From Conchiformibius steedae (GTDB lineage: Bacteria > Pseudomonadota > Gammaproteobacteria > Burkholderiales > Neisseriaceae): a DNA stretch of 64,000 nucleotides. The first letter of the stretch is position 1; every line of letters starts with the position of its first letter. Positions 29,438 through 38,028 of the stretch are shown in pieces. The notes beneath the pieces are model-generated. The model saw only the letters and a list, made by a program, of their open reading frames with translations, was not told the origin of the DNA and made no database searches. The stretch lies in contig NZ_CP059563.1 of assembly GCF_014054725.1 (NCBI RefSeq), positions 1,205,749-1,269,748 of the forward strand, in the 5' to 3' direction. The position numbers were made by a program, and so were the translations under genes.

Positions 29438-29472
29438 AACAACTTGCTGGTTTTTTAAATCCCCTTAAAACA

Positions 29473-29512
29473 AAAGCCCTGTGCGAATCCGTGCAGGGCT
29501 TTGGTTTTTTTG
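29473..29512 (+). terminator. Terminator of maeB
   Basis: A 9-bp stem (29473-29481 with 29494-29502) is followed by GG and a seven-T run, 35 nt after the maeB stop. Confidence 0.85.
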
Positions 29513-29576
29513 TGATGAATTGATTGTTTTTGGATTTAATGAAAAACAATGGTTTATATGTATGTTGATGTAAGGA

Positions 29577-29605
29577 TTGGCGCAATTGCCGAAACATCGT
29601 AAAAT
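29577..29605 (+). promoter_or_regulatory. Promoter of ppa
   Basis: TTGGCG and TAAAAT are spaced by exactly 17 nt, 35 nt before the ppa start codon. The -10 box matches sigma-70 at five of six bases; the -35 keeps the TTG. Confidence 0.6.
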
Positions 29606-29640
29606 TACCGTTTTTATCGCAAGTATTAGGAACAGCAATT

Positions 29641-30171
29641 ATGGCAGACTTTAACCAGATTTTAGACGCGGGCGATGTGGACGGCGGCATCATCAATGTG
29701 GTAGTAGAAATTCCGCAGGGTTCCAACCACAAAATTGAATGGAACCGCAAATTAGCCGTGATGCAGTTGGACCGTGTTGAACCGCAGCTGTTTGCCAAGC
29801 CCACCAATTATGGTTTTATCCCGCAAACTTTGGACGAAGACGGCGATGAATTGGACGCACTGATTATTACCGACACGCCGCTGCCTACTGGTATTTTCTT
29901 GGAAGCGCGTATTATCGGCGTGATGAAGTTTGTTGATGACGGCGAAGTGGACGATAAAATTGTGGTTGTTCCCGCTGACGACCGCCACACAGGTAATGCC
30001 ATTCAAACTTTGGACGATTTGCCCGCGCAACTGATTAAGCAAATTGAGTTTCACTTTAACCACTACAAAGATTTGAAAAAAGCAGGCACCACCAAAGTGG
30101 AACACTGGGGCGATATTGATGAAGCCAAAGCCGTGATTCGTGAATCACAGGCGCGTTGGCAGCAACGTTAA
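29641..30171 (+). CDS. ppa: Inorganic pyrophosphatase
   Basis: Family I soluble PPase hydrolysing pyrophosphate and pulling biosynthetic reactions forward. The 176 residues show KIEWNRKL, PTNYGFIPQTL and DEDGDELDALI, the metal-binding block; the usual Pro of DGDPxD is Glu here. VPADDRH and the C-terminal HYKDLK follow. RBS AGGAACAGCA precedes the ATG. Length is typical. Confidence 0.96.
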   Translation: MADFNQILDAGDVDGGIINVVVEIPQGSNHKIEWNRKLAVMQLDRVEPQLFAKPTNYGFIPQTLDEDGDELDALIITDTPLPTGIFLEARIIGVMKFVDDGEVDDKIVVVPADDRHTGNAIQTLDDLPAQLIKQIEFHFNHYKDLKKAGTTKVEHWGDIDEAKAVIRESQARWQQR

Positions 30172-30178
30172 ATTGGGT

Positions 30179-30197
30179 AGCGGGCAGTTTGCCCGCT
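30179..30197 (+). terminator. Hairpin after ppa
   Basis: A perfect 8-bp G/C-rich stem (30179-30186 with 30190-30197) and 3-nt loop lie 7 nt after the ppa stop. The T-run is about 14 nt further on, so termination strength is uncertain. Confidence 0.5.
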
Positions 30198-30231
30198 TGA
30201 TGCACAACCGATTTTTTTTGACACCACTGCC

Positions 30232-30846
30232 ATGACCACCCAACCCAATGTATCGCGCCGCCTGCTGCTGCTGGGCGGTGCTGCTACTTTGTTGCCCGTG
30301 CCACTGCGTGCGGGCGCACAGCGCGAAGAAACCCTGTCTGATGACGTTGCCAGCGTGATGCGCGGCTCGGTGGAACACGCCAGCCCGCCGCGTTTGGTGT
30401 TTTCCCGTGCCATAGACGGACAACGTTGGCTGAACGATATGTCGGCACGGCTGGCGCGGTTTCCGCCTGCGGGCGAGTGGGAACGCCGCCGCATGCTCAC
30501 CATGATTCAATACGAAGCCACCCGCGCCGATTTGGATGTGCAGCTAATTTTGGGGCTGATTGAAGTAGAAAGCAATTTCCGTCAATACGCCGTGAGCAAT
30601 GTGGGTGCCAAAGGGTTGATGCAGGTGATGCCGTTTTGGCAGAAATACATCGGCAAACAAAATCATAACCTGTTTGATATGCGTACCAATTTGCGCTACG
30701 GCTGCACCATTTTGCGCCACTATAATAATTTGGAAAACGGCAATATGCGCCGCGCCCTTGCCCGTTACAACGGCAGTTTGGGCAGCGATAAATATCCCAA
30801 TGCCGTTATTGGCGCATGGCAGAACAACTGGCAATGGCGCGCCTGA
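30232..30846 (+). CDS. SLT-type lytic transglycosylase
   Basis: Cleaves the glycan strand of peptidoglycan in the periplasm. The 204-residue product has a signal sequence with twin Arg (VSRRLLLLGGAATLLPVPLRA), suggesting Tat export. The SLT domain follows from about residue 88: QYEATRADLDVQLILGLIEVESNF with catalytic Glu at 113, then AVSNVGAKGLMQVMPFW and NLRYGCTILRHY. The C-terminal ALARYNGS is typical. It is 27 nt upstream of an Lrp-like gene on the same strand. Confidence 0.88.
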   Translation: MTTQPNVSRRLLLLGGAATLLPVPLRAGAQREETLSDDVASVMRGSVEHASPPRLVFSRAIDGQRWLNDMSARLARFPPAGEWERRRMLTMIQYEATRADLDVQLILGLIEVESNFRQYAVSNVGAKGLMQVMPFWQKYIGKQNHNLFDMRTNLRYGCTILRHYNNLENGNMRRALARYNGSLGSDKYPNAVIGAWQNNWQWRA

Positions 30847-30873
30847 ACACACACCGTTTAGAGGAACACATCA

Positions 30874-31365
30874 ATGGGGCAAATCACTTTAGACAAAACC
30901 GATTTGAAAATCCTGCAAGTGTTGCAGGAAAACGGGCGTTTGAGCAATGTGGAGCTGTCTGACCGCGTGGCACTGTCGCCCTCGCCGTGTCTGCGCCGTC
31001 TCAAGCAGTTGGAAGAATCGGGCATTATCCGCCGCTATGCTGCCCTGCTTGCGCCTGCGCGTTTGGATTTGGGTTTGCAGGTGTTTATCCGCGTGTCCAT
31101 CAACAAAGCCCCCGATGCGCGTGAAGAATTTGCCCGCGCCGTATTGGGTTGGCAGCAGGTATTGGGTTGTTACGCGCTCACGGGCGAAACCGATTTTCTG
31201 CTGCACGCCTTTTTTACCGATATGACGGCGTTTTCGCATTTTGTGCTGGACGTGTTGTTGTCGCACACGGCGGTACTGGACGCGCATTCCAGCTTTGTGT
31301 TGAAAGAAATCAAAAACACCACATCGCTGCCCTTGGGGCATTTGCAACCGGGGTATGCGCCTTAA
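30874..31365 (+). CDS. Lrp/AsnC family transcriptional regulator
   Basis: A 163-residue DNA-binding protein. The N-terminal HTH is LDKTDLKILQVLQENGRLSN followed by SVALSPSPCLRRLKQLEESG-like residues, and IIRRYAALLAP opens the linker. The C-terminal RAM/ligand-binding domain carries GCYALTGETDFLL. The sequence is close to global Lrp in form, but targets are unknown. Expression may be coupled to the upstream transglycosylase gene. Confidence 0.9.
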   Translation: MGQITLDKTDLKILQVLQENGRLSNVELSDRVALSPSPCLRRLKQLEESGIIRRYAALLAPARLDLGLQVFIRVSINKAPDAREEFARAVLGWQQVLGCYALTGETDFLLHAFFTDMTAFSHFVLDVLLSHTAVLDAHSSFVLKEIKNTTSLPLGHLQPGYAP

Positions 31366-31378
31366 ACAAGGGTATTTT

Positions 31379-31418
31379 AAAAAATCCGTACCAATATCAA
31401 GTTTGGTACGGATTTTTT
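31379..31418. terminator. Strong terminator after the Lrp-like gene
   Basis: A perfect 15-bp stem (31379-31393 with 31404-31418) has A6 and T6 flanks and a 10-nt loop. It ends the plus-strand unit and can also stop the minus-strand SMI1/KNR4-like gene. Confidence 0.9.
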
Positions 31419-31468
31419 ATATATTTAATTTTAAATAAAAAGTGTGAATGACAGTAGGGTGGGCTTAA

Positions 31469-31939
31469 CTAGGAATGCAATTTGAGTAAAAACTCATCAA
31501 AGTTATTGGCTATGTGACTGACTTGCATTCTGATATTGCCTGAACCATCTTCAATAAAATGATCATGATACATTAAAACAATACTGGGCTCGTTTGAATG
31601 ATGGCGATAATCAAAGCAAATGTAATCGCCATTCCCACTACAACCAAAAGCAATGATTTGATTGCCATAAGCATATTCATCATGGATTTGAGAGTCAGTA
31701 TGGATACTTGAACCATCTGCTATTTCGCTTTTATACCCGAAAAATACAATGTCTCTTTCATCTTTTTCGCCATCACTATTAACAAAATCAAAAATATTGT
31801 CTTCAAGATATAAATAATCGTGCTGACTTATGAGTGAAATGTACGTTTCTGGAAACTGTACGCCTGCTTGTTGTGCAAAACGTTCAATAATGGCACGGGA
31901 AACAGAACCTTCATCGTGCCAGATTTTTAAATGTTTCAT
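31469..31939 (-). CDS. SMI1/KNR4-family immunity-like protein
   Basis: A 156-residue acidic soluble protein, clearly more AT-rich than its neighbours. The SMI1/KNR4 (SUKH) pattern is visible: an N-terminal helix with FAQQAGVQFPETYISLISQH, a central IAFGCSGNGDYICFDY (matching the G-x-G-D-x-Y-x-F/L-D block) and a closing HIANNFDEFLLKLHS. SUKH proteins commonly neutralise polymorphic or contact-dependent toxins. No toxin gene is adjacent, so it is an orphan immunity-type gene. It lies 19 nt downstream of truB. Confidence 0.82.
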   Translation of the reverse strand: MKHLKIWHDEGSVSRAIIERFAQQAGVQFPETYISLISQHDYLYLEDNIFDFVNSDGEKDERDIVFFGYKSEIADGSSIHTDSQIHDEYAYGNQIIAFGCSGNGDYICFDYRHHSNEPSIVLMYHDHFIEDGSGNIRMQVSHIANNFDEFLLKLHS

Positions 31940-31958
31940 AAATAAAATCTTGATAAAT

Positions 31959-32873
31959 CTAATCTGACTTGGGTGTACTCATTAAACGCACGGCTTTCAG
32001 CGTGCCATGTGCGGGCGAGTAGGATACCAATCCGACAAATCCGCCGCAGGGCGCGTAGGCGCGTAAGGGCGTGTGTGCGGGTGCTGCGCCCTTCCAAGCG
32101 GGTAAACGCCCACAATGGACATCGCGGGCGGTGTCGGCAGAAACATCAATGCGCGGCAGGTGCGTTACCAAGGCATCGCAGGGCAATAACAGCGCATCAC
32201 GGGCATTCTCGCCCAGCTCGGCAAGGTGGTCTAAAGTGTGGGCGTTGGCAACCGAAAAACCAGCGGTGGCGGTACGGCGCAGGGCGCTTAAATGGGCGAA
32301 TGTGCCGATGTGTTTGGCGATGTCTTCTGCCAAAGTGCGAATATAAGTGCCTTTGCTGCAACGCACGTCCAGCGTGGCAAACGGCGGGGAAAAATCGCTG
32401 ATGTTGATTTGGTAGATGGTGATGTCGCGTGCTTTGCGCTCGATGGTAATGCCTTGACGGGCGTATTCGTACAGGGGTTTGCCTTCGTGTTTGAGGGCGG
32501 AAAACATGGGGGGAACTTGGCGGATTGTGCCTGTGAGTGCGGTACAGGATTGTTTAAATTCGTTTAAAGCTATATCGCTGCGGGCAGTGGCGATGATGTC
32601 GCCTTCGGCATCGCCTGTGGTGGTGGCTTCGCCAAGTTTGAGGGTGGCGGTGTAGGCTTTGTCGGCATCCAATAAATATTGGGCGAATTTGGCGGCTTCG
32701 CCAAAGCAGACGGGCAGTAATCCGCTTGCCAAGGGGTCTAATACGCCTGTGTGCCCTGCTTTTTCGGCGCGGTACAGGCGGCGGGCGCGTTGTAGGGCGG
32801 TGTTGCTGCTGATGCCTAGGGGTTTGTCTAATAATAATACGCCGTGAACGGGGCGTGTGGTGGTGGTGGTCAT
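31959..32873 (-). CDS. truB: tRNA pseudouridine-55 synthase
   Basis: Makes pseudouridine 55 in the T-loop of tRNAs. Starting at MTTTTTRPVHGVLLLDKPLG gives 304 residues. The catalytic Asp is D46 in GHTGVLDPLASGLLP. KAYTATLKLGEATTTGDAEG, RKARDITIY and SKGTYIRTLAEDI follow, with a PUA-like C-terminus. A start five codons earlier is possible. The gene is divergent from birA-coaX and has no rbfA or infB next to it. Confidence 0.95.
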   Translation of the reverse strand: MTTTTTRPVHGVLLLDKPLGISSNTALQRARRLYRAEKAGHTGVLDPLASGLLPVCFGEAAKFAQYLLDADKAYTATLKLGEATTTGDAEGDIIATARSDIALNEFKQSCTALTGTIRQVPPMFSALKHEGKPLYEYARQGITIERKARDITIYQINISDFSPPFATLDVRCSKGTYIRTLAEDIAKHIGTFAHLSALRRTATAGFSVANAHTLDHLAELGENARDALLLPCDALVTHLPRIDVSADTARDVHCGRLPAWKGAAPAHTPLRAYAPCGGFVGLVSYSPAHGTLKAVRLMSTPKSD

Positions 32874-32992
32874 GACGGGTGTGGGCAAAAAGGCGAATGA
32901 TACCCGATTGTGTACGGCTTTGCGCCCGAATGCGGCAAAATCGGGTAAAATGGACAGTTTCGCAATCTTTTTGTTTAAAGTTTCACTGTCCT

Positions 32993-34708
32993 ATGCCGCT
33001 GCATTCGCTTCTTACCGTCCTTGCCGACAACCAAGCCCACCACATTACCGAATTGGCACACGCTGCGGGTCGCCGTCCCGAATTGCTCAATGCCCTGTGG
33101 CAGCAAACCCCGCCGCACATCCGCGGTTTGCTGCGCCAGAAAGACGGTTTTTGGCAGTTGGTGCGCCCTTTGGCGTTGTTGCCCGAAAATCATACTGCGC
33201 CGCATTTCCGTGTGGAAGTGTTGCGCGAAACCACTTCTACCAACGAGGTTTTGTTGGACGCGGTCAAACGCGGCGAAGCCATTCACCGCCGTGTGGTGGT
33301 GGCGCATCATCAAACGGCGGGGCGCGGACGGCAGGGCAGGGCGTGGGAAAGCCGTGCGGGCGAATGCCTGATGTTCAGCATCGGTTACACCTTTGGGCGC
33401 GAGCGTGCCGAATTGGGCGCGTTGGCACTGGTCACGGCGCTGGCGTGTCGTGAGGCATTGGCGGCTTTGGGTTGCCCCGTGCAAATCAAATGGCCCAATG
33501 ATTTGGTGGCGGGCTTGGACAAATTGGGCGGGATTTTAATTGAAACGGTGCGCCGTGATGAGCAGATTCATGCGGTTATCGGCATCGGCATCAATTTTGT
33601 GCTGCCCAAAGACGTGGAAAACGCTGCTTCGGTGCAATCGGTGTGCGAAGCGAAAATTTTACCTGCCGATTTGTTGGACGGTATTTTAAGCCGTTTGCAC
33701 CAAAGCCTGCCGCAGTTTGACGGACACGGTTTTGCGCCCTTTCAAGCGGCATATCAGGCGGCGCACCGCGACCACGGGCGTGAAGTGGCAGTATTGCACG
33801 AAGGCGCGGTTCAGCACGAAGGGCGTGTAACGGGTGTGGCGGCAGACGGTATGTTGCAGCTTTTAACCGAAGCGGGCGAAATCCGCATTGCCAGCGGCGA
33901 AACCAGCTTGCGTCTGCCGCAGCAGTTGGCAAACGACAACACTGCGGAAGCCGCTGCGCCCGTGCGTTATTTATTGTTGGACGGCGGCAACAGCCGTTTA
34001 AAATGGGCGTGGGTGGAAAACGGCAATATTGTGGCAACCAATCACGCGCCTTATCGCAATTTGGACGTATTGCATGATGAATGGCTGCAATATGGCGCGG
34101 GGGTGTCGCGGGTGGTGGGTTCGGCGGTGTGCGGCGCAGCCAAACAAGCCATGGTGGCAGCGCGGCTGCCGCACGTTAAAATTGAATGGCAAACCTCGAT
34201 GAAACGCGGTTTGGGGATTTACAACCACTATCAAAATCCCGCCGAACACGGCGCAGACCGTTGGTTTAATGTGTTGGGTAGTCGCCGTTTCAGCAGCCGC
34301 GCCTGTGTGATTGTCAGCTGTGGTACGGCCGTTACAGTGGATGCGCTCACTACCGACAACCACTATTTGGGTGGTACGATTATGCCGGGGTTTCATCTGA
34401 TGAAAGAATCGCTGGCATTAAAAACCGCCAATTTGAACCGCGTTCCGGGCAAACTGTTTCCTTTTCCCACCACTACTGCCAATGCCGTAGCAGGAGGCAT
34501 GATGGATGCCGTTTGTGGCTCGCTAATCCTGATGCACAGCCGCTTGCAGGCGCGTAACGGCGGCGAAGCCGTGGACGTATTACTCACCGGCGGCGGCGCA
34601 GTTAAAGTGGCGCGCGCCCTTCCCGAACAATTTACTTTAGACAATAGCGTGAAAATTGTAGATAATTTGGTGATTTTCGGACTTCTTAACTGGATTGAAC
34701 AAGCATGA
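32993..34708 (+). CDS. birA-coaX: Fused biotin-protein ligase / type III pantothenate kinase
   Basis: A bifunctional protein of 571 residues. The N-terminal half is BirA: a winged-helix-like segment, then TTSTNEVLLDAVKRGE, AGRGRQGRAWESRAGECLMFS, KWPNDLVAGLDKLGGILIE and GIGINF. It biotinylates the acetyl-CoA carboxylase carrier. From about residue 320 is CoaX: YLLLDGGNSRLKWAWVE, GADRWFNVLGSR and SCGTAVTVDAL, phosphorylating pantothenate. The same fusion is known in Neisseria. The frame opens 38 codons earlier, but MPLHSLLTVLADNQAHHITE fits the family start. The stop overlaps the next gene (ATGA). Confidence 0.94.
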   Translation: MPLHSLLTVLADNQAHHITELAHAAGRRPELLNALWQQTPPHIRGLLRQKDGFWQLVRPLALLPENHTAPHFRVEVLRETTSTNEVLLDAVKRGEAIHRRVVVAHHQTAGRGRQGRAWESRAGECLMFSIGYTFGRERAELGALALVTALACREALAALGCPVQIKWPNDLVAGLDKLGGILIETVRRDEQIHAVIGIGINFVLPKDVENAASVQSVCEAKILPADLLDGILSRLHQSLPQFDGHGFAPFQAAYQAAHRDHGREVAVLHEGAVQHEGRVTGVAADGMLQLLTEAGEIRIASGETSLRLPQQLANDNTAEAAAPVRYLLLDGGNSRLKWAWVENGNIVATNHAPYRNLDVLHDEWLQYGAGVSRVVGSAVCGAAKQAMVAARLPHVKIEWQTSMKRGLGIYNHYQNPAEHGADRWFNVLGSRRFSSRACVIVSCGTAVTVDALTTDNHYLGGTIMPGFHLMKESLALKTANLNRVPGKLFPFPTTTANAVAGGMMDAVCGSLILMHSRLQARNGGEAVDVLLTGGGAVKVARALPEQFTLDNSVKIVDNLVIFGLLNWIEQA

Positions 34709-35337
34709 GACATCTGTTTTACATTTTGGTGATGCTCAACATCATCGTGTTTGCCGCCATTATCGGCAACAAAGTGTTCAGGCAGTATCTGCCCGCGCAG
34801 CCGCAGGGCAACGCCCAAGCCCCGCAGCAGCAACCTGTAGTGGTGTCGCCCCCACAAATTATTATTAACACAGGCGATTTACAAAATGCCAGCGCCGTAC
34901 GTGCCGCCGTAAACGGCAGCAATGTACAAGTACAGCAGCCCAACCGCCGCGCCGTTCAAGCCCAGCAGGGCAAACCCGCCCCGTCCCGCGAAAAAACCGC
35001 CGACAAAGCCCACAAAGCCCCTGCCGTGCGTAATATCAGCGTACAGGGCAACAACAGCGAACCCGTTGAGCGTTTGGGTACGCCGCGTGTACAGTATAAA
35101 GCCTGTTCTGCGCGTGTCAGCATTCCCGAAGACGACTATCACCGCATCAAAGGCTTGTTGCGTAAATACCCGCACGCTGCCAGCCGTCAGGTGGTACAGG
35201 GTGGTGGCGAAGACGGCGGACAAAGTTCTGCCCGCATGAACGTCCTGTTTATGTCGGTAAACGACCAAGAAGCAGGCGCGATTCAAGGCGTGGTAGGGCG
35301 TTACGGACAATTAAGCCGCACCCCCTGCAATCACTAA
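34705..35337 (+). CDS. Membrane-anchored SPOR-like protein
   Basis: A 210-residue protein with one N-terminal membrane segment (HLFYILVMLNIIVFAAII), a long Gln/Pro/Ala/Lys linker to about residue 125 and a C-terminal small domain: CSARVSIPEDDYHRIKGLLRKYP followed by RMNVLFMSVNDQEAGAIQGV. The topology and C-terminal alpha/beta pattern suit a divergent SPOR peptidoglycan-binding domain, as annotated after birA-coaX in Neisseriaceae. The ATGA overlap indicates coupling. The SPOR assignment is an inference. Confidence 0.7.
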   Translation: MRHLFYILVMLNIIVFAAIIGNKVFRQYLPAQPQGNAQAPQQQPVVVSPPQIIINTGDLQNASAVRAAVNGSNVQVQQPNRRAVQAQQGKPAPSREKTADKAHKAPAVRNISVQGNNSEPVERLGTPRVQYKACSARVSIPEDDYHRIKGLLRKYPHAASRQVVQGGGEDGGQSSARMNVLFMSVNDQEAGAIQGVVGRYGQLSRTPCNH

Positions 35338-35358
35338 ACCCTCATTTTGTTGTGAATT

Positions 35359-35387
35359 TGCAACATGGAAACCCCTTCCATGTTGCA
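35359..35387 (+). terminator. Terminator after the SPOR-like gene
   Basis: A perfect 12-bp stem (35359-35370 with 35376-35387) and 5-nt loop is followed by CTTTATTTT. It lies 21 nt after the stop and 33 nt before the DUF4112 gene. Confidence 0.75.
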
Positions 35388-35420
35388 CTTTATTTTGAGC
35401 ATTTTAAGGAAAAAAACACT

Positions 35421-35897
35421 ATGCCCGAACACCGCCGTTATCCCGAATTATTACGCAGCCGCAGCTACCAAGCCTGCAAACAGGTCAGCCGTTATTTAGA
35501 CGATTACCGTTTGGACGGCGTGATTGGACTCTTCCCTGTGGTGGGCGATGCGGTTGGACAAGGTTTTAATGCCGTTTATCTGTATGTGGCAGCAGTAAAA
35601 CTGCGCTCGTGGCGTTTGTCGCTGGTGGTGTTGTGTAACGGTTTGATAGACACCGTGATTGGTCTGATTCCCTTTTTGGGTGCGGTGCTGGATTTTTTCT
35701 ATCAAGCCAACAAACGCAATTTGGCGTTAATTGAAGGCTTTGCCACAGGCGATGCCGAAGTGGTGCGCGAAGTGAACCGCCGTGCGCTGGTGTCGCTGGG
35801 ACTGATTGCGCTGCTGCTGGTGTCGGCATACTGGTTGGCAAAATTGGCGTGGGCAGTGCTGATGTATCTGTGGCAAAGCGCAACGGGCTTATTCTAA
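35421..35897 (+). CDS. DUF4112 family membrane protein
   Basis: A 158-residue protein with a basic N-terminus, the DUF4112 motif LDGVIGLFPVVGDAVGQGFN, a second block VLCNGLIDTVIGLIPFLGAVLD-like (two membrane-associated segments) and a hydrophobic C-terminal stretch. AAGGA precedes the chosen ATG by about 12 nt. An upstream in-frame start would begin within the preceding terminator. The function is unknown. Confidence 0.85.
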   Translation: MPEHRRYPELLRSRSYQACKQVSRYLDDYRLDGVIGLFPVVGDAVGQGFNAVYLYVAAVKLRSWRLSLVVLCNGLIDTVIGLIPFLGAVLDFFYQANKRNLALIEGFATGDAEVVREVNRRALVSLGLIALLLVSAYWLAKLAWAVLMYLWQSATGLF

Positions 35898-35898
35898 A

Positions 35899-35935
35899 AA
35901 AACAACAGCCTGAAGAAAAATCAGGCTGTTGTTTT
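35899..35935. terminator. Bidirectional terminator DUF4112 gene / ppsR
   Basis: A perfect 15-bp stem (35899-35913 with 35921-35935) has A and T runs outside. It lies between two convergent genes and ends 4 nt before the ppsR stop. Confidence 0.85.
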
Positions 35936-35938
35936 CAT

Positions 35939-36757
35939 TTAAAAACGGCGTTTTAATTTGCATTCCTGCATAATGGCGACTGCCAATTCTTCCACCGATT
36001 TATGCGTGGTATTGGTAAACGGAATGCCGTGGCGGCGGAACATGGCTTGCGCGTCTGCCACTTCATTGCGGCAGGTGTTTAAATTGGCATAACGCGAATC
36101 GGGACGGCGTTCTTGGCGGATGTCGTGCAAACGCTCGGGCTGAATGGTTAAACCAAATAATTTGTGCTTGTGGTTTTTGACCATGCGCGGCAAGTCGGTG
36201 GTGTCCAAATCATCGGGCGTTAAAGGATAATTGGCGGCGCGGATGCCGTATTGCAACGCCAAATACAAGCAGGTAGGTGTTTTGCCGCTGCGCGAAACGC
36301 CCATTAAAATCACATCTGCTTCTTCCAAGTTTTTATCGGACACGCCATCATCGTGGTTAAGCGAAAAATTAACCGCTTCCATACGCGCATCATAGCGTTC
36401 CAAATTATGCACGCGGCTTTGCACCGAATGTCGCGCCCGCACGCCAAATTCTTCTTCCAACACCCCCAAAAACGCATCAAAAAAACTCAAATGCAAACCT
36501 TTGCTGGTTTTCACGATTTCGCGCACTTCGTCATTGACAATGCTGGAAAACACCAAAGGACGCGCTTCGTCTTCTTCAGCGGCGCGGTTGATAATCTGCA
36601 CCAAGCCGTGGGCTTTGTCGGCGGTATCCACATAGGGGTAGGTGGAACGTTTAAATTTCATGTTTTCAAACTGTTCCAACAGGGCATCGCCCATGTTTTC
36701 AGAGGTAATGCCTGTGCGGTCGGAAACAAAAAAGGCACGGCGGCGGGCTTGGGTCAT
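35939..36757 (-). CDS. ppsR: PEP synthase regulatory kinase/phosphorylase
   Basis: DUF299 enzyme that inactivates phosphoenolpyruvate synthase by ADP-dependent phosphorylation and reactivates it with Pi. The 272-residue product starts [20 protein letters not shown]. The P-loop [15 protein letters not shown] and [13 protein letters not shown] are diagnostic, as is RYANLNTC near the end. A start 13 codons upstream is less likely. No ppsA is in the window. It is 51 nt downstream of coaBC. Confidence 0.93.
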   Translation of the reverse strand: MTQARRRAFFVSDRTGITSENMGDALLEQFENMKFKRSTYPYVDTADKAHGLVQIINRAAEEDEARPLVFSSIVNDEVREIVKTSKGLHLSFFDAFLGVLEEEFGVRARHSVQSRVHNLERYDARMEAVNFSLNHDDGVSDKNLEEADVILMGVSRSGKTPTCLYLALQYGIRAANYPLTPDDLDTTDLPRMVKNHKHKLFGLTIQPERLHDIRQERRPDSRYANLNTCRNEVADAQAMFRRHGIPFTNTTHKSVEELAVAIMQECKLKRRF

Positions 36758-36808
36758 GGCGGGATTCCTTTGCTTGGATAAACAACAAAACGCCATTATA
36801 ACGCGCTT

Positions 36809-37993
36809 TTACACGCCTTGCGCCTTGCCCCTTAATTGCGCGATGCGCTGTACGATGGCATCAGCGGCGGCATCTTTGCTCATTTCGGGTAGCGCGGTTT
36901 CAGCAAAATCATCTAGTAAAACAATCTTATTGGTGGTTTTTCCCATTGCTTCGAACACTTGGTTCGCCACCAATAAAGGGACGTTTTTCTTGGCGCGTTT
37001 GGCGCGGGCGTAGTCCAACACGTTTTCGCTTTCGGCAGCAAAACCCACGCAAAACGGCGCGTTTGGCATCGTGGCAACCGATTGTAAAATATCGGGGTTT
37101 TCTACCAATTCCAATACGGGCGCGTTGCCCGTTTTTTTCATTTTCTGCGCCGAAGCATTGGCAACGCGGTAATCCGCCACCGCCGCCACCGCAATAAAAA
37201 TATCGCTGTCGGGCAACTGCGCCTGCACCGCTTCATACATTTCACACGCGCTTAATGCCTGCTGTGTAAACGTTAAACCCGCAGGCAAAGGCACGGACAA
37301 TTTGCCGTACACCAGCTTAACCGCTGCACCCGCCCGCCGACACGCCCGCGCCAATGCCACGCCCATTTGTCCGCTGGAAATATTGGTGATGCCGCGCACG
37401 GGGTCTATCGCTTCATAGCCTGCGCCTGCGGTCAGCAGCACGGTTTGCCCTGCCAAAAGTTGCGGCGACCACACATCGGGCAGCAAATCCGCCAATTCCG
37501 CCGCTTCGGGCATTCTGCCTGCGCCCACTTCGCCGCAAGCCTGTTCGCCGTGGGCGGGCGCAAACACGGTAATGCCGTCTTGCTGCAACTGCTTGATATT
37601 GCGTTGATTGGCGGGGTTATGCCACATTTGCACATTCATGGCAGGGGCAACCGCCAGCGGACAGGTTCGCGCCGCCGCCAGTTCGGTAATCAGATTGTCG
37701 GCAATGCCGCGGGCGATTTTGGCGAGGGTGTTGGCGGTGGCAGGCGCAATCAGCATCACATCGGCGGCGCGGGTGGCGTTGATGTGCGCCATGCCGTTGC
37801 CCGTGCCGCCGTTTTCGGTGAGGACGGGATTGCCGCTTAAGGCCTGAAAGGTTTGTGCGGACACAAATTCGGTGGCGGCGCGAGACATGGCAACGGTAAC
37901 GCTATGCCCTTGTTTTTTCAGCAGGCGCACCAGTTCGCAGGATTTATACGCGGCAATGCCGCCGCAAACGGCTAATAGAATGTGTTTGGACAT
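36809..37993 (-). CDS. coaBC: Phosphopantothenoylcysteine synthetase/decarboxylase
   Basis: Bifunctional CoA synthesis enzyme. Residues 1 to about 185 are the flavin-dependent decarboxylase CoaC (VCGGIAAYKSCELVRLLKKQG, APAMNVQMWHNPANQRN, GEQACGEVGAGRMPE). The rest is CoaB (TAGAGYEAIDPVRGITNISS, GQMGVALARA, VAAVADYR, NPDIL, FAAE). Length 394 is usual. With coaX earlier in the window, several CoA genes are near each other, though not in one operon. Confidence 0.95.
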   Translation of the reverse strand: MSKHILLAVCGGIAAYKSCELVRLLKKQGHSVTVAMSRAATEFVSAQTFQALSGNPVLTENGGTGNGMAHINATRAADVMLIAPATANTLAKIARGIADNLITELAAARTCPLAVAPAMNVQMWHNPANQRNIKQLQQDGITVFAPAHGEQACGEVGAGRMPEAAELADLLPDVWSPQLLAGQTVLLTAGAGYEAIDPVRGITNISSGQMGVALARACRRAGAAVKLVYGKLSVPLPAGLTFTQQALSACEMYEAVQAQLPDSDIFIAVAAVADYRVANASAQKMKKTGNAPVLELVENPDILQSVATMPNAPFCVGFAAESENVLDYARAKRAKKNVPLLVANQVFEAMGKTTNKIVLLDDFAETALPEMSKDAAADAIVQRIAQLRGKAQGV

Positions 37994-38028
37994 GGTTTTT
38001 ATTGAATTTAATTTGTGTAAATAGTGGT

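Noticed and set aside
32993-34708. birA-coaX fusion as a novel enzyme
   Set aside because: The same fusion is known and annotated in Neisseria, so it is expected here.
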